Under the pieces are notes generated by a model that saw only the letters and a program-made list of their open reading frames with translations, searched no databases and was not told the DNA's origin. From Malurus cyaneus samueli (taxonomy: Eukaryota > Chordata > Aves > Passeriformes > Maluridae), in NCBI GenBank assembly GCA_009741485.1, contig CM019219.1, positions 29,075,250-29,139,249 on the forward strand: 64,000 nt of DNA. The letters run 5' to 3'. Positions 53,281 through 64,000 of this stretch are shown here, in pieces. Both the position numbers and the translations under genes were made by a program. Position 1 is the stretch's first letter. The number at the start of each line of letters is the position of its first letter.

Positions 53281-55829
53281 TATTCTCTTCCCACAGCCTT
53301 GTTCTTCATCACTTTCTGAACTGAGCCTGTGGACAGCAGCCTCTCTAATATGTGACCCTGGCATATGCCCCGGCAGTGACCGGAATAAAGTAGCTGTTTT
53401 GTAACACAACTGTGAACAATCACATAATCACAATGTCCTAATTCGTGTCTTGCACACACAGAGCACAAATCAAGGGATATCAAGGCTGCCAAGACAACTC
53501 CAGCTCTGGTATTATCTAACTTGTAAAAGCTCAACTCCATACCATAAACAGGGCTTTTACAGAGCCTTGTTGTTAGTCCTCTTGGGGTTTCTCGTTCAGG
53601 AAAGCGAAGTGGTAAAATGGAGGAATAGCATAAATAAGCCTGAGAAAGCAGACACTCCACTGGACATACCCTTGAATGCCAACAGCTTATACATACACAG
53701 GCTGCACAACCTGAGCTAAGAAATTCAGCTCTAGTTTTTAATACCCATTCTGTGGCAGTATTAAGACACCACTGTTGAATAGTTCCATTTATCTTAAATA
53801 TGTCTGATGTCTTCCAGCTGAGGAGAGATTCAAACATCCTGTGCTCTTGCATACTGCAATACAGAGAATTAAACCTCTTTATAAATTACCCCCACATATA
53901 TTCTACAGTTTAACTTTGGTCTTCGCTCTAACAAACAGTAGATGTATCTCCTCTTTATGCTCATTTTCTTCCTCCTGTTACCTCCAGTTTGCATCCTTCC
54001 TATTTCTTCTCCCATCCACTCTTCCATTTTTGTTTTTACTTTTCTGTTATTACTTGACTGTAATTTTGTTTTCACTAGTCCTATACTCGGCCTGCAATAA
54101 TTTCTCATCAGTAACACTTTACCTCTTCATTAAGCATAAAGGATGTCCCTCACTCCCTGAGGTTATTTGTGAAAATTAACTGAGGCAGTTACAGCAGCAT
54201 AAATACAGAGTTGTCTCCTGGTGAAATCTCCCGTTGCAACCAGCTGGACCTGGAAGACTCAGGTGGGATTAAATGGTTCAGGCTACACCTGAGGCTGCAA
54301 CCTACCTTGCATTTTACCTGCAAGCTGAAAAAGTTAAACAAATAAAACCGCAAAGCAACCAAACAGCCCTCACATGATTCGATGTCTGTTCACTGCAGAT
54401 CATAAAAATACAGGTGAAAATGAGAAGAATGTGTGTCTTTTTTCCACTCTTATTGAACAACATAAAGACAGTGGAATTCTCTGAAGTACTGCAAAGCCAT
54501 TTGAGATGTCACCATGCTTGATGTCCCTTGAAAGAAGCAAACATTCCCAACCACAACCAGTTTTATGTCTCCCTGTCTTCTGCAGACAGACAGGTTTAGG
54601 TATATTATATATATTACTGTCAAAGCAAGGCAACAAAACAGAAATCAGTGTCAACTCCTAATGTCTTTAAACACGACCAGTTTCAAGAAAAATGGGCTCA
54701 GCTTTTACATGAGAATCAAAACTATGTTTTTCTATGCTGCTTCCCTTGGTATTTGTCACAGTATTTCCACAAGTCATAAAGAAAGGAATGCAATGGTCAA
54801 AGTTTTTGCAATTTTCGCATCAGAACATCAGAAAATAAGATAAAAACAGGCAAGTCTATTTCAAACTCTTCCCACTGTTCTGTCCCTTTTGCCACATCAC
54901 TGCAGTATCAGTTCACTCTTGTCTACGTGAAGACTGTTCTGCCCTGGACATATTTGAACTTATTAACAAAGAGCTCAAAATTCCTGTCTTTTCTTGTGGT
55001 AAAATAAAGCAAATGTCAGTCAAATTTAAGGTACTAAACATTTGTTTAGATTGACAGAGCTAGGATTTAGACTTCTGAGTTCAGGAAGTTAAATACTATA
55101 TTCCAGGGATGTACTTGCCAGTAATTTTCTAAGCGCAGTTTAACTGCCCAGCTACTGGAGTTGCAACTGCTCCACAGATAATGTCTTTTTATTAATTATA
55201 CACTATGAAAGGCCAGAGATCCAGTTATGGAATACAAAGGAACCTATTATAGAACACTATTATTGAATAGTGCAGTTACACCCCTGTGGCCAGTACAGGC
55301 ATTTTCCAATACAGGATGCCCTCTTTTTAAGTATTATGAAAATGTAAACAGAGACTACTAACCATTTTAAGAAGTTTCACACAGGCTTTGCAAAACCGAA
55401 GGTATTTTGGGGTATCTAACTACTCAAAAATCCTTAAAGTGGAAGTCCACACAAATCACGTACCTGCTTCACTTCCTCTGAGTTTTCCTTTCATCTGCTT
55501 AGAGCAGGCATGCTGAGGCCAGTACAAAGTGGGAAGCTGCTGCCTCATCAGTTCAAGTCTCCAACCATTGTTACGTGGATTAAGAACCCCAATGACGTTC
55601 TTCCGTAACTACCTGAGACCTTACACAGATCATGTAATTTAAATAAAACTTTCTAAATGAGTTTTGATTTGCATATCTCCCCTTACTCAACAGCATGCTA
55701 CAAGGTGAAACCTCAGAGGGAACCATCAGCGTACCACCCGTGTGTTACATCAGAGACTCACAGGATGCACTTGAAATGTGGCATATAAAAGAAGGGCTAC
55801 ACCACCATAAAGCCCCAGAAATGACTTAC

Positions 55830-56030
55830 CAGCCTTGGTCAGGTGCTGCACATGCATCATGACCCCCTGGGTGTAAGCCCCTGGCTCGTAGTTGTCCATC
55901 TCCCCCGCCACGGTGTGAGCGACCCTGGCGGCACGGCCGCGGATGGCGCCGGCGGCTCGGTCCAGGCCCTCGGCGTCCTGCTCCCTCAGCGCCACGATGC
56001 ACCTGTTCACATCCTCCAGAATGTGGCTCT
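55830..56030 (-). CDS. CTNNA3: CTNNA3 exon encoding the first half of the M-III bundle (201 bp)
   Basis: On the minus strand the acceptor reads TTGTGTTGCAG, followed by the last two bases of a Glu codon, 66 full codons and one base of a Val codon, then the donor GTAAGTCAT. The peptide begins SHILEDVNRCIVALREQ, contains LDRAAGAIRGRAARVAH and ends HVQHLTKA. This is the conserved vinculin/alpha-catenin segment in the M-III bundle of the middle domain. RAAGAIRGRAARVAH fits alpha-T-catenin; alpha-E and alpha-N have RTAGAIRGRAARVIH. Base composition is unusual: about 16 CpGs in 201 bp and mostly G/C at third positions, against an AT-rich flank. The open frame continues past both splice sites by chance (55750-56136), so the limits were set by splice sites and phase. 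Other frames open here on either strand are shadows. Confidence 0.95.
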
Positions 56031-59000
56031 CTGCAACACAACAGCACTGCTTTAGCACCACACCTCTCAGGCACTCACACACCACCAACACACACAACCC
56101 AGCTCGGGTGGGAAGCTGCCTGTGGCAAACCAACACTCAACTGCCTTGAAATTCTTCTCACAATTTGATTCCTACAATTCAAAAGCTCCATAATATTCTC
56201 CTATAAGCAAGAGCAACAGTAAAACACTGAATCAGAAAGTATTATAAAAATATGAAAACCACAGAAAATTATATACAAGGTAAAGATCTGCAAAATAAAT
56301 GAAAATTAAAGCTGCTACTTTATTGTTGAAACCTTCTTAAGCCCCTGTGACATCTTCCATAATGAGATGAGTCTTCAATGATAAATAATTGCCCAACAAC
56401 TAAACAAACTTCTTTTATATCAATGCCTTAATATGCTCATGCTAAATCCAACTCTCAAGTAAATTACCACCCCTCTGTCTTTTTAAACATACATGTTTCA
56501 GTTGGCAATAATAAAGTTGTGTTAGCGCTTACCAAACCATTCTTTGATACTCAAATATGTAGAAATAGGGAAAAAAACATCAGCAAGAAGGACAGAGATA
56601 TTGGTACTAAAGTAAGAGTGGTCCTAAGCCCAAAGGGTAACAGGCAATGAGCAAAGCCTCAAATCAAGCTAGAAGCAGTAATGTCAAGAACTACAGAGAG
56701 AACAGTTACGTGGTAGGTCAGTATTTCCATCTATACCACCAATACTGAAGGGCATTTTCTTTTTTTCCAGACAAAGTAAGGCAAATACAAAATTTAACTT
56801 ATGGTACAAAAGAAAATATAATAAAGTATGTTTTTAAATGATGGTATGTTTACTTCTTTAAAGCTTAAATACTTCTTAAAAGCATCCCTATTGGTGCTGG
56901 TATTGAATTTCCTTTCCTACACAGATGTGCAATCTGCTTTGTCTCTCAAGAGAACGTACCACAAGAACATTAGAAATGCACTTTGTGAAGGCAATACATT
57001 TGCTCCATCTTTTGAAGTACCACTGAAACTTCCCTTGCACTAAGCCATGAATTCATTCAGAGCTTACAGGTTTCTTGTTAATTCACATGACTGCCATTCT
57101 GTACGTAAGTATTATGTTTTATGCTATACAATAAATTGGACAATCACAGTAACTTGGACAGATAAAACAAACCATCAGGTAATCCTAAATTACTAATTGG
57201 GTTTGGCATATATATCCTGAGATTCTGACTATGCAAAACCCCAGGAATGCTGGTTCAGTTTATGGAATAGCTACATCACAAAACGCCTCTGTAACCATAA
57301 AGTATCCTTATCTTTTTCAGATCCATGTCAGCAGCTCCAAGGTCAGCACAAAAAAAGAAGTTCAGCAATGCTGACTTTGCCAGCACTCTCTGCTCAGTGT
57401 GTGCAGCTCTGGTAGCTGCGCTCATGGACTGACAGCTCCATGCAAACAGAGCACTCACAGCTACTTCAGCTCCTCCCACACCAAACACAACACATCCAGC
57501 TGGGACAGGAAGGGACAAAGGACAAGGTGCACAAAGATGTTCCAGGCTCTAACCTGCGCTGAACAGGTTATAACCCACCTTTCCTTTCCCAGGTAGCTCT
57601 TCCTGTGAGCGTCCACGGTGGGAAGCTTCCAGGCAAACCAGTTTGTCAATGTGCACAATTATGGAGGGGCTGACATGCACAGAATGCAAGAGAAAACCTA
57701 AAAAAACTCCATTTCTGTTGCCACAGTTATGTCTAAAATGTAGTACAGGCCACCACTATATTAGTGTTAATATAATTAAAACTAATCTGTCCATGTGTTA
57801 GCAGAGATAATGACAGAAGTGGATATCACAACCTCCACTTTAAAGGCCTTTGTGTGAAAAATACACTGTTTTTTACTGTTCAGCAAAGACAGCACTTAAA
57901 GGGCTTAATCCTGTGTAAACAGAAAGGCAGGGCTCTTCTGGGATCTACCAAGTATGATCACCATAATGGAAAAACCCAATTACCTGGTTATTTCATATAA
58001 CATGAACCTCAAGGGAGCTAAAAAATAAAACTGCATGTGGCCTAATGGAAATACTGTATGAATGGAACACATGGCAGAAAGCTCCCAGTTTCCAAACCCT
58101 CCTAAGGGATGTCACAAACTACACATTTATGGAACAGCAAACTTGAGACCAGATGCCCAACAGAAATGCATTTAGATCTGTATGCAATGAGATTGCCATC
58201 AGCAGCTTCCCTCCAAACTGGCCAGACTACTTTAAGCCATTTTAGAATTGGATGCAAATTCAACTGTGATGTAGCCATCCAGACACTGCATTTCAAAGAA
58301 GACAAAGCGTGGCACAGATTTTATTAATTGTATATTGTTCATCCACCTGGTACTAGAAAAGGAGTGCAACGGCTTTTCTTGCTACATCCATCCTTCACCA
58401 CATGTGAAGGATCACTGGGAACCTGCCCAATGCCATCTGTGTGTCAGACACTCCCAAAGGCCTTAGCAGCATGACACCACACACAATGTGCACACAAGAA
58501 TCACAGCAGGGCTTGTCCCCACCACAGCAACCTCACAGCAGCACTTGCTGAACACCCACAGCCAACAGGCAGCCTCTCCACAATGTTCTGAAGCTCTTTC
58601 CAGATGAGCTACTGCACAATCAATAAAACTTTGCTTAACTTGATTTTCCCAAGGCACAAATAAGTTTATCCTTTTACCTTAGGAGATCTAACAGAGAAGC
58701 AAAGAAACAGCACTGATCACAGTCGAGCTGAGATTGTTTTAACCTCTATCTTTTTTACAGATACTTCCTCCTCCTATACAAAATGCATTAGGTCAACTTT
58801 TGATTCTCATCCAAGTATCCTACTTCCCAAAGCAGAAAAAGAAGATTAGGATGATGTACCATCTCTTTGTCCTGAGTCAATGTCTAGCAGAAGAGTTAAT
58901 TGTAACAGTGGATTGATAGATGTTTAAGGAAATTGTCAGATTGCCATGGTTGCCAGAGCAATTATCATGAGCAGCGCACTGTACCTTCTGATTTCCCTCT

Positions 59001-60554
59001 GGGAATATGGTGTTAGTCAAAAACAGCCAAAAATCATATCTCAGCTGAGCTAACCAATGGCTAATAAAGCTGTCTGACAAAGCCATGACTCAGACTGTCT
59101 CTGGGACAAAATCAATAGCTCTTCCTTTGCACGTCATCTAAGAAAAAGACAGGTGACGCCCTTCCACTCCACTTGGCACTGATAAGGCCTCAGTTGAAGC
59201 ACTTTAATTAAAGCTTCTCTGCTCAGCTAAAAAAAAAAAATTTAAAAAAAGTGAACTAAGTTGAGACATTATGAAAAAAAGGAAAAACATCAGTAGAAAT
59301 TTAAACGATGTAGTATATGAAGAAGCATTATAAAACTCAATTTGGTCTCCTGAAGACAAGATGGAAAATAACACATTCTCTTCTGCAAGCCCTAAATCAT
59401 AAAATTAACAATGTATGCAGTGACAGTCTAGCCAAGAAATAATTGCTGTCTTTCCCCCTCTGTTGGCATCATAAAATGGGAAGTAAAGAAACTGTACGAA
59501 AAAAAGTCAGCTTTGTTTCAGGTAGCTCCTGTTCCCTGGGAATGGTACCTTACAGTGCTCATCAGAAAAGAATTCCAAATTTTCCAGTAACGGCAATATC
59601 TAGTATGGCATTGTGGAATAGTATGTTCCCACAGACTCATAATGCTTTGATGAACTCCAAAAAGGTATCTGACTGCAAATAAATGTTAACAACATCCATA
59701 CCTAGATTTAGCAAGTTTTAGTGCCAAAGTTAAGAGAACAAAGCTAGTAAGCACAAAGTGCAAGTCCCAGTACACACTCCTGGTTATCACTCCTCTTGTA
59801 TTCAGATAGAAAAAAAACTAACCCAAGTTAATCTAATTCCCATCTTTTTGCTACATACTGAAGTTCAGACAACCCTCAAGGCTAAATCTCCATAAGCAAT
59901 CTAATGAAACAGATTTTCTTGGCACTTGCAGCTCTTTAATAAAATATCTATATTCTACAAGCAAGACAGTGTCTTAGTCACTATTCAAACAAAATCACTG
60001 GTAATCACTTAATGCCCAAAGTTCCTGGCAATTTCAAGAGAAGAATTTTTAAATTAATAGAAAGGTGCAGAAAAATAATTACTTAGAACAAGGAAAATAC
60101 ATAGGCTTTCTTCTCTAATTGTATTAACTAAACATTCTTCATCTGCCAAATCTAAGTAACTAAATGATAATTTCTAATATTGTTTGCTGCTAGTCCATCT
60201 GACAACACTGTCATTGTGTCTCAGACCAAGGGTGGTACTGACAGGCAGGGCTCCCAGTTGTCTGGTATTTAGCTAAATGCATTGACACTTCGAAAATGCT
60301 CCAGTTTTAAGACACAAAGCCATAACATAAAAAGTGTATAAAAAGTGTTAAAGTGTCTAAAGTTCAGCTTAAAAGGCAAGGAGGATCCAGAAAGCCACAG
60401 GCTAATGCTTCACCTCCGTTCCTGTAAAAACATTACGGAGCAAGACCACAAGGAAAACATTTCCAGGCACCAGAAGGACAAGACGATTATTAGGAACAAA
60501 CAGTACTGATTTACTACTACAGACAAATCAAACTTGGACAAACTGACTGCACTT

Positions 60555-60910
60555 GGTGATGAAGGCCTGGCTCTGTGAGTAAGGCAGTGATCTGGTTGTC
60601 ACTTAAAGAACAATTCACCAGGGCTCCCCAGCCTCCCTACAGAGAAATGAGGGTGGCAGTACCTGGGCAGGTGAACAGCCATGGGCAGGAGTCAGGCTGC
60701 AGGCTCACAGAGGAGTGGGCAGTAGGACCAAGGCCCACACTGAGTCAGAAAAGCTGCTCCTCATGAATGGGGGATGAAGAAGATGGCACCATGTAAGGCC
60801 AGACCCAGAAGACATCCTGAGCAGCTCTGGAGGTGCCATCGACTGGGCAGACTGGCTGGCTCGTACTCCAGATGACAAGGCTGCCACCCAGACCAATCAC
60901 AACAAGCTAG
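60555..60910. other. Moderately GC-rich stretch of unknown origin
   Basis: The stretch is richer in G+C than the flanks, with words such as GGGTGGCAGTACCTGGGCAG and CCAGATGACAAGGCTGCCAC. Only 60-codon frames are open and I recognise no family. It may be an old repeat or a conserved noncoding piece. Confidence 0.3.
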
Positions 60911-63033
60911 ACAAATGCACCAACAGGCAATGGGTCAGCAGGAAAGCAGAGAAAACTTGGACTTGATGTAAGGGAAAAAGACTAGTTTGTCCATTACGAG
61001 CATGGGGAAACAGAACAAATTACCTGTGTAGACCAGAAATTAACTGATGCAGACAAGTAAGTGCAAATACCGTTGCTTTCAGGTGCTATAGAAAATGCAT
61101 TATTCCCTTGGTGGCCCATGTTTTCAGCACTGTTTAACTACAATTTCCCTCTGAAAGGGGAACTGTGACCCAAAGAAAGATCAAGTCCGTACATGAGAAG
61201 CCTCCCAAGTTAACAGCTATGCCTCATGTTAATGGGTACTAAGCTGCAAGGACAGATTTTCATGAAAGAGCAACACATCTACAAAATTTGCCAGGGTGTT
61301 GCAGGAAACAGTAAGCTAACTTGGAAAAAAGGGAAAATCTAAAATTAGCAATACTGTGGGACATAAGGCAGAAATATGGTGTCTGTCTCAAACAGTGAGC
61401 TGGAGGCTGCAAGGCAATGGAAGAATAAGGATGGAAGACAACTGTGGGGAGAGAAGAGGGAATAGCATAAAGGTACCCCCCTAGGCAATGTTCTTCAGGA
61501 TCTATCACTATCTGTGCACATCCCTATAGATCATTTTTCAAGGAAAAGATACAAGACTTTATGTTTTTAGAAACTTCTACCTATAGTCTGAAACAGTGGC
61601 TTCAATTCTGTTCCCAGAAAATACTAACTGAAGTGTGTGTTTCTTCCAAATTTTACCTTAGGGCGAACAAAGCATTGACTGAGTTGGCAGCTTCTCCTAA
61701 AGGTTTGTTTTCATTCACATATTCATGAATGATTCTAAAACGTCAGTATTTAAACTCACAAAAGCAAAAAAAATTCCACAGACAAAAAAAACTCACACAA
61801 AAACCCTCATCAATAAAAACAACTGAATCCACACAGTAAAACAAAACCCACCCAAAATTCTTTGCCATATCACCACCAAAACAGAAAGAAAGAATACATC
61901 TTAAAATAAGTATCTACTAATTACAGAGTTGGCAGCCCAAAATTATCAGTTTAACCAGATTATAAAGGTTTCAGACTACACAAAATTTCCCTCCCTGTAT
62001 GAGTGAGAGTCTCATAGCAATATTAATCCTTTACAGAGCTTAATTTCTTTACTTCGTTTGTTAAACATGAGTACGATAAGATTTGGTTGCTTTGAGATTC
62101 TAACTGCTTATGCTTCAAATCCTTGCTCTTTATTTCCTGAGCACAAAATTCAGCCTGCAGACAGGTTTCTGGATTGTTGGCTTCCCCACTGTGCATCCAG
62201 CTGTACTCCAGGACCTCGGGGAAACAAGGAAGCATGCTCTTAGACTAGCAGCATGTTTCAGTTTCTTCTCCTAAAACTTTCCACAAGCCAAGCTCAGAGA
62301 GCTCTGAAAACAGGTTCCTGTAGAAGGGCACAGGGCAAACTGGATGTAGGGAATGATCTGGAGAGAGCACAGACAGACAAGACACAGACCAGAAACATGA
62401 ACACTGGAACAGAACAGAGAGAAAGATTACCAGAAAAAGCAAAAATGTCAACATATCCAGCTGGACGGGGGTCACTTCTTCATCTCCAGGCTTCGGTTCT
62501 CCCCTGGGCTGCAAGCCAAAGACACCTCCCTCCAAAAACCTGCAGGGGTGACATGCACCCATGGAACTTGACCAGTCCTCTTAAACCCTGTCCTTCTTGT
62601 TTCAGCTAAAGAAATCACTCATTTTAGGGACAATCCACCTCATCCTTCACATATACACGAAAAGGTCTTCAAGGCCTTGGGCCTCAGAGGTGCCCATTTC
62701 TCTGGGCTCCAATTAAGAATCCTTAGCTCAGTTTTTATTCTGAACTTCCAGGAGATGGTTCATACCCCCCCTTGACAATGTACAGAGGCAAACAGAATTT
62801 TTTATGTATTAATACTCTGTAAGACCAGAAGTGAAACCCAAGGAATTGGAAATGGTAGCAGGACCAGAAAAGAGGAACAATGTGAAGTAAAACAGAGCAT
62901 TCTTGTTTAAACCTTAGAAATCACTGTAGCCACAAATTGTGTTAGCAATATGCCCCTCTGCCCACTTTCAACTGCTAGAACTTCCAGAACAAACACAGCA
63001 GATTTTACTCAGACTAACCATGTCTCAGCTATG

Positions 63034-63072
63034 AACCCAGGTAATTATAATGTTGATAACCCAGGTAATTAT
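63034..63072 (+). repeat. Short tandem-like repeat, 24-bp period
   Basis: AACCCAGGTAATTAT occurs at 63034-63048 and 63058-63072, with similar bases following each (AATGTTGAT against GATCTTAAT). Confidence 0.75.
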
Positions 63073-63384
63073 GATCTTAATGAGAATTCTCTCCGAGAAG
63101 AGCAATCTCTTCACCAAAGTAGCAGTAACAAAAAAAGGTGATTTTTTTTTCCAAGAGAGTAATTTACCTTCCTAACAAATTCATCAACTTTAACTTCTTG
63201 AAGTACCACAGAATAAACCCCTTCAAGCTTAATTTGACCACATTAACCCCTAATAACAATGACCAGAATGTCATTTGGCCAACAGTAGGCAGCAGTGGAC
63301 TAGGAAACCCTTCTCTGTCTCAGCTACACCAGAGAGCATGATACTTCATGTGCAGTTATTTATATTAGAATTCTCATGGTGCAC

Positions 63385-63489
63385 GTGCAACCCAGTGAGG
63401 CTGATGGTATCCCTGCCCCAAGCAGGAGACTGAGCTAGATGGGTTTCAAGGTCCCTTCCAGTCCAGCCCACTCACTGATTCTATGATCT
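63385..63489 (+). mobile_element. CR1 3' tail fragment
   Basis: Reads GTATCCCTGCCCCAAGCAGG, then GAGCTAGATGGGTTTCAAGG, CCCTTCCAGTCCAGCCCACT and the terminal TGATTCTATGATCTC. The ATTCTATGAT ending is the CR1 3' signature. Confidence 0.85.
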
Positions 63490-64000
63490 CCTAAATCTGC
63501 TCACAAACATGGGGACTGACAAATAATCACCATTTCCTCTTCCATGGCAAGCCCTACTTCAACAGACCCGCTTTATATACCCAGCTTTGCTAAACTGCTC
63601 CAAAAAGCAGCTAATACTGTGTTAGATATAAACATTTTTATTTAAAAGTGCTTCCAGACAAATCCAAGAAGCCATGAGTTAATCAGCACACATCCTTGTC
63701 CTCCAACAATGCTTTTTAGGAGTTTAAGTTTCAGTGAATGCAGAAAGCTAGAAAAACATTGCTAGGGAACCTTAACTCTGCATTAACAGGTTAATTGACT
63801 CTGGTTTTTCTTTTCTTCAGTGTGAGGCTGGCAAATGAGCAGTGACAGTCAAAATGAAGCTATTGAGGATGGGGTGGGACAGGTGGGGAATTCACCAGAA
63901 TGGGATTCACCAGAATAAAGAATCTCAGAGAGGCTATTCTTGGTCTGAATACAATAGGGCCCCAGCAGTAAGCAGCAGGATGGACTAGACCTTCATTCCC

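Larger units (their letters stand above)
37491..55829 (-). other. CTNNA3 intron (18,339 bp)
   Basis: Lies between the two M-III exons. It contains an AT-rich patch (38881-38922), a 41-bp-spaced direct repeat (45842-45898), a 25-26 bp tandem duplication (50043-50093), an AAAAC run (50748-50772), a CR1 tail (53208-53280, minus) and the longest open frame of the window (53157-53852, minus), which I do not accept as a gene. Nothing else could be supported. Confidence 0.85.
1..64000 (-). other. CTNNA3: CTNNA3 gene body, internal part (both ends outside the window)
   Basis: Four coding exons of alpha-T-catenin lie on the minus strand in the order 56030-55830, 37490-37339, 16928-16836, 9670-9489. 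Each has an AG acceptor and GT donor, and the phases join into one open frame (628 coding bases). Alpha-catenins link the cadherin/beta-catenin (or plakoglobin) complex to actin filaments at cell junctions; in mammals the alpha-T form is known from heart and testis and binds plakophilins. The CTNNA3 assignment rests on family-specific stretches such as AAGAIRGRAARVAH, DNQFVDISKK, MMIRTPEELE and EGKTDRAKMTQLPEAEKEK, which differ from CTNNA1/2. First and last exons, promoter and poly(A) site are not here. Very long introns are typical of this locus in vertebrates. Confidence 0.92.
56031..64000 (-). other. CTNNA3 intron (5'-most in the window, right end open)
   Basis: Intron upstream of the 201-bp exon, running past the window end. 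It contains a moderately GC-rich stretch (60555-60910) of unknown origin, a 24-bp spaced repeat (63034-63072) and a CR1 tail (63385-63489). No upstream CTNNA3 exon is recognisable here. Confidence 0.8.

Noticed and set aside
55455..55530. Donor-like site on the minus strand (AAGCAG followed by GTACGTGATT), possible extra CTNNA3 exon
   Set aside because: The upstream bases do not match any alpha-catenin sequence, and the flanking exons already join in phase without it.
55750..56136. Taking the full 128-codon minus-strand frame as the coding unit
   Set aside because: Only 56030-55830 is exon; the frame runs by chance past clear splice sites into intron on both sides.
55843..56149. Plus-strand frames opposite the GC-rich exon
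   Set aside because: Antisense shadows of the CTNNA3 exon.
1..64000. A nested gene such as LRRTM3 (nested in CTNNA3 in mammals), tRNA genes, endogenous retroviruses, CRISPR arrays
   Set aside because: Nothing in the window resembles leucine-rich repeats, tRNA boxes, gag/pol proteins or regularly spaced arrays; LRRTM3 would be expected in a more 5' intron.

Overview
This is nuclear DNA from a vertebrate, most probably a bird. Four short exons sit in consensus splice sites inside very long AT-leaning introns. The only dispersed repeats I can recognise are decayed copies of the CR1 non-LTR retrotransposon, the dominant interspersed repeat of avian genomes (also found in turtles and crocodilians). 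I see no prokaryotic features, and I cannot name the species. A single ambiguous base at 23563 marks a draft assembly.

The window lies within one gene on the minus strand, CTNNA3 (alpha-T-catenin). The transcript runs from high to low coordinates. Exons are at 56030-55830, 37490-37339, 16928-16836 and 9670-9489. Their phases chain without a stop or frameshift, giving 628 coding bases: 208 complete codons plus two-base partial codons at both ends. They encode most of the third middle-domain helical bundle (M-III), the phosphorylatable linker, and the first helices of the C-terminal F-actin-binding domain, roughly residues 515-725 of a family protein of about 895. The 5' exons lie beyond base 64000 and the 3' exons below base 1, so no promoter, start codon, stop codon or poly(A) site is present.

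The rest is intron: at least 9.5 kb at the left end, then 7.2 kb, 20.4 kb, 18.3 kb, and at least 8.0 kb at the right end. The introns carry CR1 fragments in both orientations, a GC-rich island with a 33-bp minisatellite (1738-2478), small tandem duplications, microsatellites and a few G-runs. I found no convincing second gene, RNA gene or endogenous virus. The other open frames, including one of 231 codons, look like chance, repeat-derived or antisense shadows.

The points most worth checking are a near-perfect tandem copy on either side of the N (probable false duplication at a contig join), the CpG-dense exon in a CpG-poor background, the minisatellite open in several frames, and the homopolymer abutting the second exon's acceptor. 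I did not find a new biological system here.
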